This document shows, one piece after another, positions 45,477 through 53,234 of a stretch of DNA of 64,000 nucleotides. Every line of letters starts with the position of its first letter. The first letter of the stretch is position 1. The DNA is from a virus. The stretch covers positions 309,760 to 373,759 of IMG/VR virus record IMGVR_UViG_3300035183_000733. One strand, given 5' to 3'. The notes beneath the pieces are model-generated. The model saw only the letters and a program-made list of their open reading frames with translations, had not been told where the DNA came from and ran no database searches. Both the position numbers and the translations under genes were made by a program.

Positions 45477-45932
45477 ATGCGAATAAGAACAAACACACCA
45501 AGCGCGCTCGACACGGTAATAAGGATACTGTCGGACAGTAAGGTGAACTGTGAGAAGCGCAGCAACAACGAAGTGGAACTGCCGTCGGCCAGAGAGGAGG
45601 ACGTCAGGGTACTGCTACAGGAGAAACTCGACGAGGCGAAGTTCGACTTTGCCAATGACACGGTTCTCGTTAACGGCAACTCCATCTGGTCGTACGCCAA
45701 AATCACGAGGGAGTTGTCGAGGATCAAGAAGCGCGGAAGCACCGAAGGTATATCCAAGTACTTCTACAACTTCATGCACCTCAACTTCACAATCGCACAC
45801 TATAACATCCATGGGTGGGCCGCACAGCACCCGACCTGGGCATCCGTCCGGGAAGTGCTCGAGGACGCCAACTGCCCGGTGTGGAAGACCGACGTAAAGA
45901 AGATTCTTGAATACGTAACCAGGATGCAATAG
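45477..45932 (+). CDS. Hypothetical protein, 151 aa
   Basis: ATG 45477 (MRIRTNTPSALDTVIRILSD) is preferred: composition switches to backbone-like at this point and the upstream 27 codons belong to the AT-rich insert. Contains SNNEVELPSAREEDVRVLLQ and a tryptophan-rich end (HGWAAQHPTWASVREVLEDA). Not recognised. Confidence 0.6.
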   Translation: MRIRTNTPSALDTVIRILSDSKVNCEKRSNNEVELPSAREEDVRVLLQEKLDEAKFDFANDTVLVNGNSIWSYAKITRELSRIKKRGSTEGISKYFYNFMHLNFTIAHYNIHGWAAQHPTWASVREVLEDANCPVWKTDVKKILEYVTRMQ

Positions 45933-45981
45933 TTTAAAGATAGACAATGTTCGTTAGTTCGCCGTGGTTACTCAAAGAATC

Positions 45982-46192
45982 ATGAACATGAAGGACACGT
46001 TCCAGCACCTGGCGTTCGTGTGCTGCGCCGAAGACGGGCGGATGCGCGCAGATAAGAAAACGGCGGAACTTATTGGTGATGTCCAAGAAGACGCTTCGCA
46101 AGGCGAGCATGAAGCTCGTCAAGAAAGGACTGTTCAATGTGAGAGACGGAGTGTTTACTGTTTCCAAAAAAGGACGGAAGCACATAAAATAA
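45982..46192 (+). pseudogene. Small winged-helix-like gene, frameshifted
   Basis: MNMKDTFQHLAFVCCAEDGR and KKTAELIGD are followed one base out of frame by SKKTLRKASMKLVKKGLFNV and DGVFTVSKKGRKHIK. Joined, the order helix-helix-wing (LVKKGLFNVRDGVFTVSKKG) looks like a small winged-helix DNA-binding domain of about 70 aa. Confidence 0.45.
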
Positions 46193-46197
46193 ATTAG

Positions 46198-46205
46198 TAT
46201 ATTTG
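46198..46205 (+). promoter_or_regulatory. Bacteroidetes-type promoter box TATATTTG
   Basis: Perfect TAnnTTTG ending 4 bp before the CYTH-gene ATG; a nearly leaderless transcript is implied. Confidence 0.6.
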
Positions 46206-46209
46206 CATC

Positions 46210-47103
46210 ATGCACTGTTTACACGCGTACATATTCAAAGCCGGCACGTTTGATGTTTCAGACGTGCCTCATGCTGAGCACGAGGGCTTCGTAATATTGG
46301 TGATGAGCGACAAGCTGTTCACCAAGCTCGGTAACCCCAAGCTTCTCGACCAGACGCTCAGGGAAACCATTAAGACCTACGTCGAGATTCAGACCGACTA
46401 CTTCGGAGGCGGCGGAGAGCAGGAGGCCAAGCTGTTCATAGACGGACGCGAGGAGTACGTGCCGGAGCCGGACCATCCCATTGACTGGGCTCTCGAGAAG
46501 TTGGGCGTCGTCAAGAAGGACGGAATGGACGAGTTCGACACCATCTCCCTTGGCAGCTACAGGGACGCGGCAAGCATACTCGACTCCTGGACTGAGAAAT
46601 TCAAGCAGAACAATCCGAAGCAGAAATCCGGGATAGAGAGACGCTACCTACTAAAGGCTATGCCGTATTCTATCCGCGACAGGATACTCGCTGGGCTCCG
46701 CGGCAAGAAGATAGGACAGGTCTATGTAGAGTATGAGAACGGCGAGAGGGTACGTCTTAGACGCGTATTCGACCCGACATCTAATTCGTATACGTACTAC
46801 GAGACGAAGAAGAAAACAATATCCTTCGGCGTCAACCAGGAAGACGAACGCGAGATAACAGAGGCCGAGTACACCGAGGGTCTGAAGCACGCGAAGAAGC
46901 AGATAAGCAAGACCCGCTACGAATACGAGTGCGGGGACGTCACTTGGGAGATCGATGACTTCGGTTCGATGGTGATAGCAGAAGTAGAATTGTCACACAT
47001 CGACCACTTCGCACCGATGCCAGACGATCTCGAGGCGATGGTAATAATGGAAATAACAGGCATGGACCAGTTCACCAATTACAACCTGGCGAGCCAAGTA
47101 TAA
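46210..47103 (+). CDS. CYTH-domain (triphosphate tunnel) protein
   Basis: The C-terminal 160 residues match the CYTH/TTM fold. IERRYLLKAMP provides the ExExK-type start (here I-E-R-R-Y). These follow: VEYENGERVRLRRV, KKTISFGVNQEDEREITEAE, KTRYEYECGDVTWEIDDF and VIAEVELSHIDHF, giving alternating charged residues that line the tunnel. Such enzymes hydrolyse or cyclise triphosphates (thiamine-PPP, tripolyphosphate, RNA 5'-PPP, ATP). The N-terminal 135 residues are unassigned. The exact substrate is unknown; nucleotide-signal clearance is one idea. Confidence 0.72.
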   Translation: MHCLHAYIFKAGTFDVSDVPHAEHEGFVILVMSDKLFTKLGNPKLLDQTLRETIKTYVEIQTDYFGGGGEQEAKLFIDGREEYVPEPDHPIDWALEKLGVVKKDGMDEFDTISLGSYRDAASILDSWTEKFKQNNPKQKSGIERRYLLKAMPYSIRDRILAGLRGKKIGQVYVEYENGERVRLRRVFDPTSNSYTYYETKKKTISFGVNQEDEREITEAEYTEGLKHAKKQISKTRYEYECGDVTWEIDDFGSMVIAEVELSHIDHFAPMPDDLEAMVIMEITGMDQFTNYNLASQV

Positions 47104-47316
47104 TACTGCCCACGTAGTGGGCACATGCCCCGGTACCCGTGCTGCGGCTTCAAGTTGAGGCCGCCGAAGCGCACGAATACGCACAAGTCCTTGCCCTTTA
47201 TGGTAGTAGTCCTGTCCGCCCTTGGCTCGAACCATTATCACGGCGTTACCCTGCCAGTTCCTCGTGCCTGTTATAACGCCTTTGCGGTTCGTAACGTACA
47301 CCTCTGGATCTCCCAT
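47103..47316 (-). pseudogene. Small - strand gene, frameshifted
   Basis: From ATG 47316 on the - strand: MGDPEVYVTNRKGVITGTRN, WQGNAVIMVRAKGGQDYYHK, then one base off GKDLCVFVRFGGLNLKPQHG and YRGMCPLRGQYYTW. The joined product would be a beta-rich protein of about 75 aa. The shift lies in the GGGC run near 47200. Confidence 0.4.
47107..47123. terminator. Hairpin between convergent genes
   Basis: TGCCCAC/GTGGGCA (47107-47113 with 47117-47123), loop GTA. No T-run on either strand, so termination is uncertain. Confidence 0.4.
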
Positions 47317-47529
47317 TTGTCGCGGGTTTCCCTAAAAAAATGACGGAACGGCGCTTCGGCCGAAACAAAAGTTCGAAACGCGCGTAAAAAAATTATCCCA
47401 AAAAACCAGGGTTTGTAACCGGTTAAGTACTCGAGATCAACAATCCGTTCTTTGAACAAGTGACCCGCCCGATACCGGGCTCGCGAATCAAGTTGAATAC
47501 CCCGGCCCGCGAAGTTTTTGGAGTGCCAT

Positions 47530-47806
47530 ACCCCGGCGTTCGAGACGTTCCCTGGGAACGAGGCGTTTGGTACGTGGGCCTGGTGCTTCGGTTGTGGCGA
47601 CGAAACTATAGGTCTCGAGCGAGGACGGAACCTGGACCAACGAGGCTACGTGCAAGGAGCACCTTGGGGAGGAGACTTGTCCTGACTGCGACGGAAAGGG
47701 ACACGTGCCTGTCGAGAAGGAAGACTTCACGGACAAAACGCTCGGGCTCGGTGCTCGCGCGGAAATTCTACGGGACGCCTCAAGTACGGCGACTGATCGG
47801 AAATAG
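47530..47806 (+). pseudogene. Zinc-finger protein gene, frameshifted
   Basis: One frame gives FGTWAWCFGCGDETIGLE; after a shift near 47617 another gives EDGTWTNEATCKEHLGEETC, PDCDGKGHVPVEKEDFTDKT and LGLGARAEILRDAS to TAG 47806. CFGC, C..H and CPDCDGKG form zinc-knuckle motifs reminiscent of DnaJ-type fingers. The 47344-47530 stretch upstream shows no gene. Confidence 0.45.
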
Positions 47807-47814
47807 AGACAGCA

Positions 47815-47843
47815 ATCGGGGCCTTCGGGTCCCGATTTTTTTT
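47815..47843 (+). terminator. Rho-independent terminator with TTCG loop
   Basis: ATCGGGGCC/GGTCCCGAT (47815-47823 with 47828-47836, one G-U) closing a TTCG tetraloop, followed by eight T. Confidence 0.95.
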
Positions 47844-47855
47844 ATCTTGTCCTCT

Positions 47856-48509
47856 ATGAAAATGGGCAGAAAACTAAAAGACCAGAAGCTGGTAGAATTC
47901 GGGAAGCTTTCCGAGAAGATCCAGAAGCTTGGCTTCGAGAGTATAATCGTCATCGGCATGGAAAAAAACGATGGCAGCGGCAAGACCTTCATCTCGACCA
48001 AATATGGCAAGAAGGACAAGCTAAATAACGTGTCCAGTGCCAAGTTCGAGAAGGCCGTATCATATCTGCTGTTCATACTCGGATGCACCCCGGAAGAACT
48101 GATCAGGTCTGCCGATTCGCTTAAGTTGTTATCGGAAGCGGCACAGATGCACTCAATCGGAGTATTGCTGCAGAACCTTATATCGGACCTCGATAAACTG
48201 GGTAAGAAAAAGTCCAAACCAAAGAAGAAACCCCGCTCGGGTTGGCACGCGGCTTTCAACGAACACATGGAGACCAGGCTCGACGAAATAATAGAAAGCG
48301 AGACCGCTAAGCTCGAAAGCGAGCGTACACCATCGTACAGGTACAGCAAGGAGGCCGAGAACGAAGCGGCGGCCAAGCTGAGTTCGGAAGATAATAAAAA
48401 GCTCACAGCGATAAGAAGACGCAAGAACAGATTCGTGTCTGAGCGCAACTATGAGCAGGCAGCTAAGGCGCGTGATGAAGAGAGAGAACTACTCGGGCTA
48501 AACGGATGA
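47856..48509 (+). CDS. UVR-motif protein, 217 aa
   Basis: ATG 47856 (MKMGRKLKDQKLVEFGKLSE) follows the terminator; the longer open frame upstream is not coding. Residues 175-215 (LTAIRRRKNRFVSERNYEQA and AKARDEERELLG) form a UVR motif. A Lys-rich linker KKKSKPKKKPRSG lies at about 130. Third UVR protein of the window. Its stop overlaps the next start (ATGA). Partner unknown. Confidence 0.65.
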   Translation: MKMGRKLKDQKLVEFGKLSEKIQKLGFESIIVIGMEKNDGSGKTFISTKYGKKDKLNNVSSAKFEKAVSYLLFILGCTPEELIRSADSLKLLSEAAQMHSIGVLLQNLISDLDKLGKKKSKPKKKPRSGWHAAFNEHMETRLDEIIESETAKLESERTPSYRYSKEAENEAAAKLSSEDNKKLTAIRRRKNRFVSERNYEQAAKARDEERELLGLNG

Positions 48510-48637
48510 AGAAGACAAAGAAGAAAATAGTGGCGGACGCTACGGATCTCGACATGTTTGCCAAGTACGGCGTGGAGAAGATATTGATGGGAAGCAAAAC
48601 CATAGAAATAAAGAAACCAAAGAATGAAACCGTGTAA
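48506..48637 (+). CDS. Small basic protein, 43 aa
   Basis: ATGA overlap with the UVR gene and 14-base overlap with the nuclease gene; MKKTKKKIVADATDLDMFAK then VEKILMGSKTIEIKKPKNET. The tight overlaps on both sides support translation as a coupling peptide or small partner of the nuclease. Confidence 0.55.
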   Translation: MKKTKKKIVADATDLDMFAKYGVEKILMGSKTIEIKKPKNETV

Positions 48638-49817
48638 CGTAATATTCGACGGGAACTACCTGTTCCACAGCGAATTCTCCATATTCGCATCGTACAGCAA
48701 GAGCGCCAAGTTCAGCACAGAGGGCGACGAAGTCTCGTTCGTGCAGGGCGTAGCAAACAAGTTCTTCTACGCGCTCGGCCATCTGCCGAAGGGTGGGAAG
48801 GTTGTGTTCTGTATAGACTCGAGGTCGTGGAGGAAGTCCGTCGAGATACCAGGCACCGAGTACAAGGCGTCCAGGGAGAACGAGGACGGCAGCAAGGGAC
48901 AGATGGACAAGGACACGAAGGAGAAGTTCTACAAGCTGATGAACGAGTTCTGCGACATACTGAAGAGCGTCGGCATCATAGTGTCGCGTATTGCCGGGGC
49001 GGAGGGCGACGACCTTATATTCAGGTGGACCGAGTTCTTCTACGAGAAGGGCGAGAACTGCATCGTAATGTCCGGCGATCGCGACATGACGCAGACCGTC
49101 AAGATGAGGAGGACCGAGGACGAGCACGAGCCGTGGATCATCCAGTGGAACAACAACAGCAAGCACAACAGGATGTACATACCGGAGGGCTGGCAACAGA
49201 GCTGGCTCAACAGGTCGTCGAGCATATTCGAGATGGACATGAACAACGACAGGCTCGCCATCAAACAGCACATAACAGATTTCGCCATAGACCTGCAGGT
49301 TGTCCACCCGGGTGAAGTGGTGTTCAACAAGATACTTGTCGGTGACGACGGTGACGACGTACCGCCAGCCTGTAGCTACGAGGGCAAGACCAAGGAGGGC
49401 AAGCCGAAGACCGTTCGGCTTACCGATTCTATTGCCGGCAAGGTCATAGCCGCCATGAGGGAGAAGTTCGGCAGCTTCGACCCAGCGACCGCCCTACAGC
49501 GATTCCACGACGAGGCGTACATGACCACGCTCGCCGGAATAATACTCAGGGTCATGAAGACCGTCGACGGAACGGAGGAGCGCAAGGTCATTGTAGAGTC
49601 CTTGAAGCGCAATAAGAAGCTCGTCCACCTGTCCGTGGAGGAACTGCCTGCAAACCTCGTCGGTGTTATAGACGACCACATCAAGACCACCATCGAGGAC
49701 CTGAGGACGCAGAGGGATAAGTGGAACCGCAAGGGGCTGTTCGAGGGCACCAGGTTTTCGGAAAATGTGGCTCCCAAGAGGGACGACCCGTTCGCGTTCT
49801 TCAACGTGCCAGAATAG
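48624..49817 (+). CDS. FEN/5'-3' exonuclease family protein (T4 RNase H-like)
   Basis: The PIN/FEN acidic clusters appear in order: VIFDGNYLFH (about residues 6-15), VVFCIDSRSWRKSVEIPGTE, AGAEGDDLIFRW (about 124-135), VMSGDRDMTQ (about 150-159) and a helix-hairpin-helix-like VGDDGDDVPPAC (about 240-251). 397 aa. It removes RNA primers or 5' flaps during replication, as T4 Rnh and DNA polymerase I 5'-nuclease do. A 10-bp hairpin follows the stop. Confidence 0.9.
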   Translation: MKPCNVIFDGNYLFHSEFSIFASYSKSAKFSTEGDEVSFVQGVANKFFYALGHLPKGGKVVFCIDSRSWRKSVEIPGTEYKASRENEDGSKGQMDKDTKEKFYKLMNEFCDILKSVGIIVSRIAGAEGDDLIFRWTEFFYEKGENCIVMSGDRDMTQTVKMRRTEDEHEPWIIQWNNNSKHNRMYIPEGWQQSWLNRSSSIFEMDMNNDRLAIKQHITDFAIDLQVVHPGEVVFNKILVGDDGDDVPPACSYEGKTKEGKPKTVRLTDSIAGKVIAAMREKFGSFDPATALQRFHDEAYMTTLAGIILRVMKTVDGTEERKVIVESLKRNKKLVHLSVEELPANLVGVIDDHIKTTIEDLRTQRDKWNRKGLFEGTRFSENVAPKRDDPFAFFNVPE

Positions 49818-49839
49818 CGGAAATACTTTGTATTTCCGC
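49817..49839 (+). repeat. Perfect 10-bp hairpin after the nuclease gene
   Basis: GCGGAAATAC/GTATTTCCGC (49817-49826 with 49830-49839), loop TTT. Only ATAAGG follows, so it is probably an RNA-stabilising or regulatory hairpin; it also contains TACTTTG, resembling a -7 box. Confidence 0.5.
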
Positions 49840-49909
49840 CATAAGGCAAGCACGTATTGATTATCTTCAGTTCTCAAGTAAACAAAAAGATAAACTAAAC
49901 AAGAAAGTC

Positions 49910-50164
49910 ATGAGCACAACAACAAGAAAAAAGTCATCGAAGCGCAGCAACGCTGTAACTTCAAACGGCGCGTTCGTTCGCAAAAATCGCGCAAATTATT
50001 CTCAGAAAACCTGGGTTGTATTTACCACAGACGGGGACCGCATGAAGAGCCCTCGCGTTTACGACGCGAGACTCAGCCGCGATGCCGTACGTGGAGCGTA
50101 CAGCCGCGAGCTCGGTGTCTCTAAAGAGGAGACCCGTTCACGCAGGGTGGCAAATGTGAAGTAA
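49910..50164 (+). CDS. Small basic protein, 84 aa, possibly DNA-binding
   Basis: ATG 49910 (MSTTTRKKSSKRSNAVTSNG) begins a Lys/Arg/Ser-rich protein with KTWVVFTTDGDRMKSPRVYD and ARLSRDAVRGAYSRELGVSK. The extreme basic charge and small size suggest a nucleoid-type or RNA-binding protein. Upstream in-frame codons belong to another frame of the nuclease gene. Followed by a strong terminator. Confidence 0.65.
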   Translation: MSTTTRKKSSKRSNAVTSNGAFVRKNRANYSQKTWVVFTTDGDRMKSPRVYDARLSRDAVRGAYSRELGVSKEETRSRRVANVK

Positions 50165-50191
50165 TTTGCATGTTGTTTTTTAGGTTAGGGA

Positions 50192-50216
50192 CCGGGTGGA
50201 GACACCCGGCTTTTTC
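50192..50216 (+). terminator. Rho-independent terminator
   Basis: Perfect CCGGGTG/CACCCGG (50192-50198 with 50203-50209), GAGA tetraloop, then CTTTTT. Confidence 0.95.
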
Positions 50217-50261
50217 ATTTAAACCGGCTCCCGTTTCTGCCAATCGTTGTTGTTTGTGAAA

Positions 50262-50270
50262 GGATATATA
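50262..50270 (+). promoter_or_regulatory. Late-type box GATATATAA
   Basis: Exact motif, 22 bp before the fibre ATG at 50293; likely drives the fibre operon. Confidence 0.7.
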
Positions 50271-50292
50271 AGGAAAATAGAATCCGGACACA

Positions 50293-53217
50293 ATGACCAT
50301 TAAGGAGCTTATAGAATTGAAGGACGTTCTATCGTCCGATTCGATCTCGACAACGAGGCTAACAGTAAACGACAACTTCCACAAACTTAGGAAGGGCCTC
50401 ATAGCCGTCATCGACTCCCTCCAGATCGACGCAGGACCTAACCTGAGCGTGCAATCCGTTCAGGCAGAGGATATTGTGGCGAACTCTTTCTCTACGCCGC
50501 TCCCCATGGACGGGGTGTACAACTTCCGTGTCAACTCGAACGGCGAGATAACGGCCAAGTCCATATTCACGAATACATGGATGGAGACCCCAAGGTTGAG
50601 GCTCGACCCGGACCCAACCACAATCGCTTTCCAGGCAGGTGAGATTCGCTGGTCAGGATCAGACTTCCTCGGATTCGACGGTACAAACTGGATCTCCCTC
50701 ACGGCAGGCGCTCCGGTTCCAATAATCACCGGGCCGCTGGTAATAAACCAACTCTACGAGATTATTACGTACGGAGCCGGTGACGATTTCACCAATGTAG
50801 GCGCGGCATCCAACGCCACAGGTGTTGTTTTCGTGGCCACAGGCACCACACCGACTAACTGGACCAACGGCTCTGTGCTGCAGAGCTCGAACGGTGAAGC
50901 AAACACCGCATCCAATCTCGGAACCGGCGCTGGCGTGTTCAAGCAGAAGGTCGGCACCGACTTACAGTTCAAATCACTTGTGGCCGGTACGAGCGTATAC
51001 TTCGACCTCACCAACCCGAACGAAATCAAGATAAACTCGACCGCGAGCTCCGGATATTCCGGCTACAGCGGTTTCTCCGGAATAGGAACGTCCGGTTATT
51101 CCGGATACTCCGGCAAGAGCGGTTACTCTGGTGTTTCTGGATTCTCGGGCGTGTCCGGTTTCTCTGGGCGGGGCGTGTCAGGTTTCTCTGGTGTGAGCGG
51201 CGGGTCTGGTGCGAGCGGGTTCAGCGGCGCATCTACGTCTGGCTACTCCGGTGTTTCTGGATTTTCCGGCGTGTCTGGCTATTCGGGATTCTCCGGATAT
51301 TCTGGTATTAGCGGTTACAGTGGTCTTAACGGACCTATAGGTGATTCGGGTTACTCCGGATTTTCGGGACTTGGCGTATCTGGATTCTCCGGATACTCCG
51401 GAGCTTCTGGCTCGGCATCGAGTTTACTCGGCCCGGCGGAGGACGGAAGTTACCTCGACGGACTGTGGACAGACCTTACGCCAACGACTCCAATAGGAAC
51501 TTTTGCGGACAGGGTCAACGAGATACTTCTCGCTATGGTACCGCCTCCGGCACCATTCCTTGGCTCATGGAGTCAGACCACATTAACTCAGTCGGTGACG
51601 GGCAAGCTCAGCTTCGACACGGCTAACCCAATAGCTGGGTATATCGGAGCGGATACCGCTCCAAACCCTGTCTATGTGGATGGTACGTTCTCCGTAGCGA
51701 GCAACAGGCTTGGAATATCGCAAGCCGTCGGCGGCGGTGACCTATCCGGCGTTCTGAATAATGCTGTAGCGGCTGGACCAGGCTCTCCTACACCTGCATA
51801 CGTAGCACAATCGTTCGGCGCCGCCGACAAGGGATACTTAAAGCTTTACATAAACGGAGTAGAATACGTGCCGGCGAGGATCAATCTTACATCGTCACCT
51901 GCGCCTATCGATACAAGCTCCGGCGGAACAACTACCGGTATAAGTGTATCGGCTCAGTCACCTTCGTACTTCCCGAGCGGCGCTCCTATGCCGTCGTTCC
52001 AGAACAGGACCGGTACGTGGAAGGTGCTTAAGGCGCACCTCGGGCTCGGATACAACCACGTGCATATCGTTCACGAAGAGACACCGTTCGTGCTACACAC
52101 GCTCGCTTCTTATGAAGTGGTGCTCGACGATAATACCACCGGATGTTCATTCTCTTCGGAGACATTGTACAACCACGTCATGACTGGAAGCAAGAAGCTG
52201 TCGGGCATAGACTACCATACCGGCGGCACGTTGTCCTACGACATCATAATAGACAATGCGTACAGGAACACGTACAGCGCGAGCGCGAGCGCAGTATCGC
52301 ACCTCGGTAACTCTAATTCTTACGGTGTGGTAGTAACCGCGCCGTCGCAGTCGTTATCGCCCAACGCTGGTAACGAGGCCATGCAGGTAACGATAACTGG
52401 CAAGACCGTCACGTTCTCTGCATCGAGGAGGGTGATAAACGAGGACGTGAGTCTGAGCACGACCGTGTTGAGGACCGTGCAAGGCACGTACGTGAGCCCC
52501 GGCACAACGTTCGGAACATTCCTACTTGACAACATGACATCGTCATCAACTATCGCAACGTTTGAGGCATTTGACGACGAGGTATACAGGCTAACGACCA
52601 ACTCCAACTACGATCTTGTAGCTGACGTGGCGGCGAACCCGTGGGACGGGTCGCAGTCGCTCATCGACGGGTCGGCTGGCCACACGGATGGTCTCCAGGT
52701 GATAGACGGCAGACTGATCTACCCGGGCGCGAACATATCATACCCGTATGACTTCACAACGGCAAACATCACCAAGGGCTCTACGTTCAATAACGGAGGA
52801 ATCGGCGGATCTGCGAGGATTTACAACCAGTCACCGGCGATAGAGAGGACGTACATAAGGTACTTCCGGAAGGTGTCGCCCACCACGGCAAACTTCGTCA
52901 TGACCATAAACGGCTCGGGCGGAACTTTCGTGCCCGTGTCGACGCCGCTGACTGGAAACAACATTCACGTGGAGATTAAGGGTCCTACCGAGACCGGATG
53001 GATGGACGCTTACGAGGATTTCGCAACAGGACAATTCGCGGATGGGGACGGAGCGAGGAACGCGACCGCTGGCGCTGGTCGTGCGTTCGGAGTGACTTGG
53101 GGTCTGACTATAGGAACTAAGAACACGGCGAACACGGGCGGTTACATGCTCATCAGGATAACAACTGGTGGGGGATTCACCGGGTCTCTGACCGGCATAA
53201 ACTGGACATTTGTATAA
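50293..53217 (+). CDS. Tail fibre with collagen-like GYSG repeats, 974 aa
   Basis: N-terminal attachment-type region [20 protein letters not shown], then [12 protein letters not shown]-type beta units. A run of about 40 G-x-S/G-F/Y-S-G triplets (about residues 252-375) forms a collagen-like triple-helix shaft. A large beta-rich C-terminal half (about 380-974) follows, with no endosialidase or S74 chaperone motif. Trimeric receptor-binding or accessory fibre. Serine replaces proline in the triplets, which is unusual for collagen but seen in phage and bacterial collagen-like proteins. Confidence 0.85.
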   Translation: MTIKELIELKDVLSSDSISTTRLTVNDNFHKLRKGLIAVIDSLQIDAGPNLSVQSVQAEDIVANSFSTPLPMDGVYNFRVNSNGEITAKSIFTNTWMETPRLRLDPDPTTIAFQAGEIRWSGSDFLGFDGTNWISLTAGAPVPIITGPLVINQLYEIITYGAGDDFTNVGAASNATGVVFVATGTTPTNWTNGSVLQSSNGEANTASNLGTGAGVFKQKVGTDLQFKSLVAGTSVYFDLTNPNEIKINSTASSGYSGYSGFSGIGTSGYSGYSGKSGYSGVSGFSGVSGFSGRGVSGFSGVSGGSGASGFSGASTSGYSGVSGFSGVSGYSGFSGYSGISGYSGLNGPIGDSGYSGFSGLGVSGFSGYSGASGSASSLLGPAEDGSYLDGLWTDLTPTTPIGTFADRVNEILLAMVPPPAPFLGSWSQTTLTQSVTGKLSFDTANPIAGYIGADTAPNPVYVDGTFSVASNRLGISQAVGGGDLSGVLNNAVAAGPGSPTPAYVAQSFGAADKGYLKLYINGVEYVPARINLTSSPAPIDTSSGGTTTGISVSAQSPSYFPSGAPMPSFQNRTGTWKVLKAHLGLGYNHVHIVHEETPFVLHTLASYEVVLDDNTTGCSFSSETLYNHVMTGSKKLSGIDYHTGGTLSYDIIIDNAYRNTYSASASAVSHLGNSNSYGVVVTAPSQSLSPNAGNEAMQVTITGKTVTFSASRRVINEDVSLSTTVLRTVQGTYVSPGTTFGTFLLDNMTSSSTIATFEAFDDEVYRLTTNSNYDLVADVAANPWDGSQSLIDGSAGHTDGLQVIDGRLIYPGANISYPYDFTTANITKGSTFNNGGIGGSARIYNQSPAIERTYIRYFRKVSPTTANFVMTINGSGGTFVPVSTPLTGNNIHVEIKGPTETGWMDAYEDFATGQFADGDGARNATAGAGRAFGVTWGLTIGTKNTANTGGYMLIRITTGGGFTGSLTGINWTFV
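51046..51411 (+). repeat. Collagen-like coding repeat (GYSG/GFSG)
   Basis: Tandem 9-bp units encoding G-Y/F/V-S, e.g. TCCGGATAT and TCTGGATTC, with synonymous variation among copies and short non-repeat interruptions ([21 protein letters not shown]). Likely to expand and contract, changing shaft length. Confidence 0.9.
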
Positions 53218-53234
53218 AAACATAAAGGACGACA

